Shown: in pieces, positions 60,001-64,000 of the stretch | How the letters are laid out: every line of letters begins with the position of its first letter | Position numbering within the stretch: the first letter of the stretch is position 1 | Assembly: GCF_014839805.1 (NCBI RefSeq) | Contig: NC_051137.1 | Coordinates: forward strand, 8,731,170-8,795,169 | Length of the DNA stretch: 64,000 nt | Direction of reading: 5' to 3' | From: Manduca sexta | Lineage: Eukaryota; Arthropoda; Insecta; Lepidoptera; Sphingidae | The notes under the pieces: model-generated | The model's database searches: none | Told to the model about the DNA's origin: nothing | The model's input: only the letters and a program-made list of their open reading frames with translations | Translations under genes and position numbers: made by a program

Positions 60001-62508
60001 GGGGAGATAGTGGTTTACCTGGTGAAGATGGTGATCAGGTTGGGAAATCGCAAATATTATAAATATTAATATCAAAATTGTTCTCTCCTATAAGTAAATT
60101 TTTCACAGAGATTATGTTTTCAACTAACTTTATATTTATAGGGACCTTCAGGCTTAAAAGGCGAATTGGGGTACAGAGGTGAACCTGGCGAGGATGTTAT
60201 AGGCCCGCCAGGTGAAAAAGGCGATCAAGGCGAAGTAGGTGATCCAGGACGCTCCACTATATATGGAATTGATCGAGTATCACAAAATATAACTATAATT
60301 GCCAAAGGAAATATGGGAGACAAGGGGTATAGAGGGCAACAAGGAGTTAAAGGAATTAAAGGAACAATCGGCTCACAGGGTGCTCCGGTGAGTTAACATT
60401 CGAGCAACTATAACAATCTTGATTTTTTTTTAGTGTACAGCCACGTTAAATGACTCCACTACATCCGATGGTAAGTGGCGTGGCGGAGTAGAGTTTAGAT
60501 AGTTCCGGATAATAAAAAATGATTATCCATTGCCAGTCGATATTATTATGCCAGTTTAGAACCAGATATTTACAGGCTGATCCCGGAAAGCGACACATTT
60601 TGTGTAAATAAATACATTCTATTGATTTACGTTTTTCTTTTAAAATAGGGAGTATATGGTGCAAATGGGCCTCAAGGTTTTAAAGGAGATCAAGGCAATG
60701 AAGGTCCGCGTGGAAAACCTGGCCATAGGGGTAAAGATGGCCCCCCGGGACCTCGGGGCGATAAAGGCGCTCCAGGATACGCAGGATTAGACGGGGATAA
60801 TGGACTAGTTGGATTAAGAGGTGAAGATGGTAGAGATGGAAATCCTGGACCTCAAGGACCACCCGGTGAACCAGGACCATTTGACGAAACTCTTAATGAG
60901 CCTTTACTTCCTGGGCCAGTCGGAGAGCAAGGTCCTGAAGGATTTCCAGGACCAATTGGAGAACCTGGTTTGAATGGCGAACCTGGTATGCCGGGTATAA
61001 TGGGGAAACATGGGTTACCAGGTCACAAAGGTTTCCCTGGGAGACAAGGGAACCCTGGTATTTCCCCAAAAGGGGAACAAGGAAGTGATGGTTTTAAAGG
61101 TTTACCTGGTTTTCGTGGACTCTCGGGCTATCCGGGTGAAGTAGGACCGATGGGACCAAAAGGATTCAAAGGTGCTACTGTGAGAGGGCCACCAGGTGAA
61201 GAAGGATTTTTTGGCATGGATGGCATACCTGGCATGCGAGGAGATCGTGGTGAACAAGGTACCACGGGGCCGCCTGGTTTTCCTGGCCGTGGTGTTCATG
61301 GAGTAGGGCCACCTGGTCCTCCTGGTACCCCAGGGCGCCCCGGTAGACCCGGTGATACGGGCTTTGCAGGAATGCCAGGTCTTCCAGGTTCAAAAGGAAT
61401 TCAAGGAGATGATTGTCCGTATTGCCCATCAGGTAACGTTTGTTACTAACTATTCAAGCCACAAAAATAGTCATAGCAACATTACACAGTAATATTACAC
61501 ATATTATTATTAATAGTAACAATTGTTACTATTAATAGTAATATGTGTAATATTTTGATTAATTCTGTGAAACAATATATTTTGAAAGTTATTTGGATTT
61601 TCATGAAATTTAAATAAATCTACTAGTCGTTCAACTTATCTTAAAACTTCGCAAGCTTTTTTAAAAGGCTAGGTCGCTAGGGTCATTATTTGTTTTCGGA
61701 AAATAGAGCTTAAATTAATAGTTATATCAAGTGACCATGTTAAAGCAACGTCTTTAAAAATTGGGTTAGTGTTCCTCCGGGTAACCGACTGATGTTATAA
61801 ATGATGTACTGTAATGGTGACTATTTATATATACAAATGTAATTAATTACTTGATTTCAGGAAACCCTGGCCCTAAAGGACAAAGAGGTGATGATGGTTT
61901 CCCGGGTCAAAAAGGTTACATAGGTTATGAAGGCTTGCCAGGTCCACGGGGTTCGAAAGGAATCTCTGGATCTCCTGGTATACCTGGGCCTAAGGGACCG
62001 AAGGGTAACAAGGGAAGTCCCGGTATGGGCGGACCTCAAGGCGCTAAAGGGGCGAAAGGACACCTAATCGAGCCCCCAAAATCCCTAACAATAGCAGATG
62101 TTGGTCCACCAGGAGACTCAGGTAATGTACTATTCGCGGTAATTCCCCATTGACGCAAATACCAGGCGCATTAATACGACTCAATTACATTCGATCGAAA
62201 CTGAGCATGTAAAAAATCATATTTTGAGTATTAACGATTATGTAATTTAAATAATAAACTTATTGTTTCCGATTTTTAGGATTCATGGGTGATATCGGAT
62301 TGCCGGGAGATCCGGGATATCCAGGCAGTGCTGGCAATTTTGGCCTGAAGGGTAAAGAGGGCATGCGGGGAGACGACGGTTCCCAAGGATTTCCTGGTAG
62401 AAACGGGACTAGAGGGCGCGACGGGCAGCCTGGTTGGCCAGGAGCTCCAGCTGATTTCTATAATATGCCTTTTGTACTTCAAGGCCAAAAGGGTGAACCA
62501 GGTTTAAA
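23927..62508 (+). CDS. vkg: Collagen alpha-2(IV) chain (viking), 5' part, eight exons
   Basis: The partner chain of Col4a1 in basement membrane. Exons: 23927-24019, 59335-59520, 59601-59645, 59754-60038, 60142-60387, 60649-61432, 61861-62121, 62280-62508, all GT-AG with phases keeping Gly-X-Y. The window encodes about 709 residues. They are a 31-residue signal-peptide exon (hydrophobic LVPVALLLLLW), a short Cys segment VICNQTICDCTG, then an interrupted helix. The last exon ends two bases into a Lys codon at donor GTAAGA; the rest, including NC1, lies beyond 64,000. Identity as alpha-2 rests on the divergent pairing with Col4a1, the distinct N-terminus and the viking-like order. A further small exon hidden in the 35-kb first intron cannot be excluded. 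Confidence 0.9.
27285..27440. repeat. SINE-like repeat, diverged copy
   Basis: The block AGCACCAGTTAGGAAAGCTG, then CACCGGAGAGGTGCGAGCAAG, parallels the repeat at 5592-5835 but is more diverged. Confidence 0.55.
27805..28018. repeat. RTE-type retroposon tail
   Basis: This runs from AAAACTATCCAACGTATT through CTCCCGGGAAAATATATAGC to ACGCGGGCGGAGCCGCGGGC and AAAAGCTA. The closing GCGGGCAAAAGCTA is a motif I associate with RTE/SINE tails in Lepidoptera. No coding part is present. Confidence 0.5.
30472..31781 (+). mobile_element. maT (DD37D) mariner element, copy 1
   Basis: The element is 30474-31779 (1306 bp) between TA duplications (30472-30473 and 31780-31781). The ends are inverted: CTTAGTCTGGCCATAAATAC at the left and, read in reverse complement, CCTAGTCTTGCCATAAATAT at the right. 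It holds a transposase gene with one frameshift. A copy lies 5.3 kb downstream in the same orientation with unrelated flanks, so the two arose by separate insertions. Confidence 0.93.
30616..31655 (+). pseudogene. maT transposase, frameshifted (copy 1)
   Basis: An N-terminal helix-turn-helix region (residues about 1-55) ends in ETSSVCDRK. The frame then shifts by one base within an A-run near 30,782. After it come SGRPRSVR and a second DNA-binding segment, then the DDE-type catalytic domain. Catalytic Asp are seen in LFTDEKIFT, FQQDSAPGH and NPLDYDLW. There are 37 residues between the second and third Asp, the DD37D signature of the maT family of Tc1/mariner. The rest of the frame is open to a natural stop (GDHFE). 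One missing A is the only lesion I find. Confidence 0.9.
35764..37072 (+). mobile_element. maT (DD37D) mariner element, copy 2
   Basis: The element is 35766-37070 (1305 bp) between TA duplications (35764-35765 and 37071-37072), with the same ends as copy 1. By eye it is identical to copy 1 outside a few single-base indels. It is followed 445 bp later by the R1-like element. Confidence 0.93.
35908..36946 (+). pseudogene. maT transposase, multiply frameshifted (copy 2)
   Basis: It carries the same missing-A frameshift as copy 1 (near 36,074). It adds an extra A near 36,345, a lost T near 36,370 and a lost A near 36,540, all in homopolymer runs. The DD37D catalytic motifs are still readable in pieces. 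The C-terminal part is open from about 36,560 to the stop at 36,944-36,946. Confidence 0.88.
37926..41140 (-). pseudogene. R1-like ORF2: endonuclease, reverse transcriptase, zinc finger
   Basis: Starts at MAQKHFLQANINHCARAQDL (41,140), an R1-type endonuclease opening. The endonuclease continues with VVSEPYF, LVAGDFNAKS, VVDITFATPDL and LSDHRYI, all in one frame to about 40,000. The linker (EDIPEVSPGELQVAVSRL) lies in a second frame. RT proper is open from about 39,600 with LLDEVCKLFERVV, YGFRRGRSTIHAI, VSLDIANAFNT, GVPQGSVLGP and VCYADDTLV. Frame shifts follow near 38,800 and 38,540. The C-terminus (38,531-37,926) has the finger CHHCGNCREDTAQHTLEECP. The key catalytic residues remain, but the frame is broken at several points. 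Confidence 0.88.
41191..43267 (-). pseudogene. R1-like ORF1 (gag-like) with CCHC knuckles
   Basis: Starts METQKKIIKKKE (43,267) with a basic, Ser/Pro-rich N-terminus and a predicted coiled-coil-like stretch (ARLEAIIASLERKVTALEAA). The frame shifts near 42,410, again near 41,990, and again near 41,690. The last part has the gag core (ELRISGLDESVTPDDVATAI) and a knuckle CYRCLCRGHVGAKC, followed by CAVCAAAGKPAGHRVGGKDC. ORF1 ends about 50 bp before the ORF2 start. Confidence 0.82.
45895..46075. repeat. RTE-type retroposon tail
   Basis: On the minus strand it begins near ACTAGATTTTGTTCGCGGTT (plus-strand end about 46,065). It contains GTGTCAAATTTCATCAAAAT and ends near GCGGTTTCTACGTC. Similar wording recurs at 47,120-47,200 and in part near 32,180, so it is a dispersed family. 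Confidence 0.5.
46215..46718 (+). repeat. CTAGC-type interspersed repeat, copy A
   Basis: Starts ACTAGCTTCCGCCCGCAGCT and ends CAGATTTATTATAAGTATAG. The 3' 300 bp nearly match copy B at 53,003-53,342, including CAGACAGACAGACAAAAATT. No coding content. Confidence 0.75.
47219..47525 (+). pseudogene. 5'-truncated RTE retrotransposon, RT C-terminus
   Basis: One frame reads LKVTQRAMEKAMLGISLRDR, IRNEEIRRRTKVTDI and RISKLKWQ, an in-frame TAG where Trp is expected, then AGHIARRTNGRWGRKVLEWR and GDPWGRP. This is the end of an RTE/BovB-type ORF. Only the 3' end is present, as is usual for retroposons truncated on insertion. The short tail ends in a GATGATGAATGATAATGA stretch. Confidence 0.82.
48685..48870 (+). 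repeat. Dispersed repeat (GGTAGGTACCACCGCAATGTC type), copy 1
   Basis: It contains TGGGTAGGTACCACCGCAAT, CTACCGCCAAGCAG, GGTTTGAAGAACATTGCAGC and AACATCTCATGTC. A diverged copy follows at 50,150-50,300. I believe this family is common in Lepidoptera, but this needs a repeat-library search. Confidence 0.6.
50150..50300 (+). repeat. Dispersed repeat, diverged copy 2
   Basis: GGTACCGCAATATTTATTTT, TTGCCCAGAAATATT and GTTTGAAGAACATTG parallel the copy at 48,685-48,870. Confidence 0.5.
50576..50790. promoter_or_regulatory. CpG-rich patch inside vkg intron 1
   Basis: About 215 bp with many CpG (CGCGCGC, GCGTGCGCGAACGG, CACGCGTCC, TCGCGC) stand out in AT-rich intron. It is open in both directions for about 60 codons (plus 50,599-50,787; minus 50,774-50,580), but neither peptide resembles a known domain. 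It may be an enhancer, an alternative promoter or a non-coding exon; only its composition is seen. Confidence 0.35.
52493..53342 (+). repeat. CTAGC-type interspersed repeat, copy B, with extra segment
   Basis: The 5' end (ACTAGCTTTCGCTCGCAGCT, then CGGACTTCAAAAATGGAG) and the last 340 bp match copy A. Between them (about 52,553-53,003) lies a segment not found in copy A, carrying a heat-shock element and a TATA-like box. Confidence 0.7.
52557..52574. promoter_or_regulatory. Perfect four-unit heat-shock element
   Basis: GAACGTTCGAGAATGTTC is four alternating GAA/TTC units at exact 5-bp spacing, the consensus for HSF binding. A TATA-like TTATATATATAC follows at about 52,651. The element lies inside repeat copy B, with no gene directly after it. 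Confidence 0.6.
54070..54235. repeat. Tandem duplication, 83-bp period
   Basis: GTATTTTGCCTACTCCTCAA starts at 54,070 and again at 54,153. The two 83-bp units differ at about two positions, so the duplication is recent. Confidence 0.92.
55435..55710. mobile_element. MITE with 59-bp-class inverted ends and TA duplication
   Basis: The element is 55,437-55,708 (272 bp). The left end starts TCCCTCTTATTCATAGACGT; the right, in reverse complement, starts CCCCCTTATTCATAGACGTT. The similarity continues inward through TGTGATAACAAGTCT. TA lies on both sides, as for Tc1/mariner-derived MITEs. No coding content. Confidence 0.82.
58583..58608. repeat. Perfect inverted repeat with two E-boxes
   Basis: GCAGCTGCAGC, a 4-bp loop TCGT, then GCTGCAGCTGC. 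Each arm contains CAGCTG, a bHLH E-box. It lies about 730 bp before vkg exon 2. Confidence 0.7.
59335..59520 (+). CDS. vkg: vkg exon 2 (7S Cys and helix start)
   Basis: 62 codons after TTACAG: VICNQTICDCTGLKGDRGD, then Gly-X-Y. Three Cys and a potential N-glycan site (NQT) fit the 7S end of alpha-2(IV). Ends GDKGER before GTATGG. Confidence 0.92.
59601..59645 (+). CDS. vkg: vkg exon 3 (helix)
   Basis: A 45-nt exon encoding five Gly-X-Y triplets (GVDGPYGLRGSPGPQ), flanked by a T-rich TTGCAG acceptor and a GTATTG donor. Confidence 0.9.
59754..60038 (+). CDS. vkg: vkg exon 4 (helix)
   Basis: 95 codons from GPVGLGGIIG to GEDGDQ. It holds a Cys in LDGCSGIDG, matching the second 7S Cys of collagen IV, and a break at GEGGVNSRGAKG. 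Confidence 0.93.
60142..60387 (+). CDS. vkg: vkg exon 5 (helix)
   Basis: 82 codons from GPSGLKGELG to GSQGAP. A long interruption reads GRSTIYGIDRVSQNITIIAKG and includes a potential N-glycan site (NIT). Donor GTGAGT. Confidence 0.93.
60649..61432 (+). CDS. vkg: vkg exon 6 (helix with CPYC break)
   Basis: 784 nt, ending one base into a Gly codon. Starts GVYGANGPQG. Breaks include GPFDETLNEPLLPGPVG and GRGVHGVGPPG. The exon ends in QGDDCPYCPSG with two Cys. Confidence 0.94.
61433..61860 (+). other. vkg: vkg intron 6 with hairpin
   Basis: 428 bp. 61,491-61,554 is a near-perfect palindrome centred on AACAATTGTT with about 32-bp arms and one mismatch. Nothing else is notable. Confidence 0.75.
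61861..62121 (+). CDS. vkg: vkg exon 7 (helix)
   Basis: 261 nt continuing from a split Gly codon: NPGKG-like triplets from NPGPKGQRG. A break at KGHLIEPPKSLTIADVGPPG. Ends in a split Gly codon before GTAATG. Confidence 0.93.
62280..62508 (+). CDS. vkg: vkg exon 8 (helix), last exon in window
   Basis: 229 nt continuing from a split Gly codon, FMGDIGLPGDPG to GQKGEPGLK. The break PGAPADFYNMPFVLQGQKG is hydrophobic. It ends two bases into Lys at donor GTAAGA, so the gene continues to the right. Confidence 0.92.
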
Positions 62509-64000
62509 GTAAGAACTTGTAAAAATAGATTTTTTCATAAAGCCGCGTCTACGCTTTGACGTGGTTTTGACGTTTCGACGTCGACACAAGTATGAGCGGA
62601 ACAAGCGAAAAGTGAATTCCCGTAGCGATGAAAACTTGATAGAGCCCGCTTCAACCATAGAGCTCACAATTATAGTTTATAAAAGTTGTCTTTAAAATAC
62701 TAAATATGAAAAAGTATTTTGAAAATACCTTTATAAAATAAAATTATGCTTTTATAAAAAAACAATTATACATTTGCTCATTTAATATCGTTATGGTTTA
62801 AATAGACTACAGAGTGATTTTTTTAAGTGAATGCCGATGACCAAATCCGGAACTATTATATTATAGCGAACTTACTTTTCTGACGGTATCCCAAATCGTT
62901 TTTGTGATAACAGAAATGATTTTGATGATTTTTTATATAGAGTGCAGGAGTTCCCAAATTTTTAGCCACGCCATCCAACTGTTTAAAATAAAAATACCTA
63001 CGCCTTTATCCGCTTCGATGAAAGAAACATGGAGCCAGAAAGCTCACCAAGTACCCTTATAGGAACTTTAGGATACAGAAAAGGACATTGGGTACATTTA
63101 ATTCAGAAAAAGTGGGTGTACTGTTTCCGAGTGATAGAAACGGTCAAAGTCGCGCTAGGCCCGCGGGCCCGCGCCTCCCGTTACGTGATATCACGCCTCC
63201 CTAAGGGGGTGCGACCCACACGTTGAAAAGCAATGGTATAGATATCGATTGGAAGTTTGGAATGCTATGTCTCCTTTTTGGAGCAAACATAAAACTCGAA
63301 GGGGGTGAAATTGGGGGTGAAAGTTTGTACGGGGAATCTATCATTTGTAAAGTTAGCGAAATAAAATTTCATCATGTCTACATTTTTCTGATGTATCTGC
63401 GTTTTCTACCAATGTGTGAAATAGACAAAATTTTAAGTACTTTACTATTTTTTTAAACCTATAATACTGTTATTCGTCTATATTAAATGCTTACACATTT
63501 TTAATATTTGACGTATGCATCATAATATGATACAAGTACATAAGTAGATACGATCATCCCAAAATAATGTATTAACAGGAAAACGTTTCATACGTACATT
63601 TGGTTTCTATTCGCATATTATACGAATATTTAAGGCTGACTAAAGTCACTTGTTACCTACCCATTTAAAATTTGCATGTCTTATAAAAATCAGGAAAGTT
63701 GGAAAACATTGGGTCGGTTTTGGCTCTCCTACAAAGTTTGTCCTTTGAGACATTTAAAATTCCAGCATCTATTTTTTCTCTTGACTTCAATTTCTTTAAA
63801 AAGGAATTTTAAAAGCCTTATCCAATAGGCTAATAAGCATGACATGATAATTAAATTTGCTTAAGCGTGAAAACTTGGTTATGACTGGCTGCAATACTTT
63901 TTTGTAACTTACTATACTGTTTAATGTTTTTGCTTATTTGAAAATTCTGCATAAATTATGATATTGTTATTACCGGTTATTTTCTTTTTTTGTGATGTCA
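62509..64000 (+). other. vkg: vkg intron 8 (partial), no exon seen
   Basis: 1.49 kb with no Gly-X-Y frame and no recognisable next exon, so the intron extends past the window. Short open frames around 63,029-63,456 have no collagen pattern. A GC-rich stretch at 63,160-63,215 looks like a decayed repeat. Confidence 0.6.

Noticed and set aside
63029..63456. Two plus-strand frames after vkg exon 8
   Set aside because: No Gly-X-Y pattern and no in-phase acceptor; they do not continue the collagen.

Overview
This is nuclear DNA of an insect, most likely a moth or butterfly. It is AT-rich, the genes have many introns, and the interspersed repeats are of kinds I associate with Lepidoptera: RTE-type retroposon tails, a mariner of the DD37D (maT) type, and short repeats ending in GAACATTGCAGCC-like or CTAGCTTTCGCCCGC-like sequence. 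No bacterial gene, CRISPR array or intact virus is visible. The core of the window is the basement-membrane collagen IV locus. Two genes lie head to head with start codons 175 bp apart, the arrangement known for vertebrate COL4A1/COL4A2 and Drosophila Col4a1/vkg.
Layout. (1) 1-9,390 is the region 3' of Col4a1 and is packed with nested transposons. A TIR element with repeated GGGGYAAGTGCGCC motifs (691-5003) is interrupted by a P-superfamily-like element with a THAP exon (2134-4090). That element carries a palindromic TTAA-MITE in its intron. A degraded non-LTR retrotransposon follows (5.1-7.2 kb), then a second P-like copy in opposite orientation (7369-9382). (2) 10,110-23,751, minus strand, is complete Col4a1: 12 coding exons, 1814 residues, with signal peptide, Cys-rich 7S region, interrupted Gly-X-Y helix and 12-Cys NC1 domain. 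(3) 23,752-23,926 is a GC-rich bidirectional promoter. (4) 23,927-62,508, plus strand, is collagen alpha-2(IV) (viking): the signal-peptide exon, a 35.3-kb first intron, then seven helix exons. The gene runs off the right edge and its NC1 is not in the window. (5) The giant intron holds two almost identical, frameshifted maT elements (30,474-31,779 and 35,766-37,070), a 6.3-kb dead R1-clade retrotransposon on the minus strand (37,525-43,816), RTE fragments, MITEs, tandem duplications, a CpG-rich patch near 50.6-50.8 kb, and a perfect four-unit heat-shock element inside a repeat at 52.56 kb.
How the genes work together. The two collagen chains co-assemble, usually as alpha1-alpha1-alpha2 heterotrimers, into the basement-membrane network. 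A shared promoter would let both chains be made together. The transposons are unrelated passengers, but the large intron and the shared intergenic control region make their insertions possible influences on collagen IV expression. All exon borders were set by hand from GT-AG sites and from reading-phase continuity across Gly-X-Y codons. No similarity search could be run.
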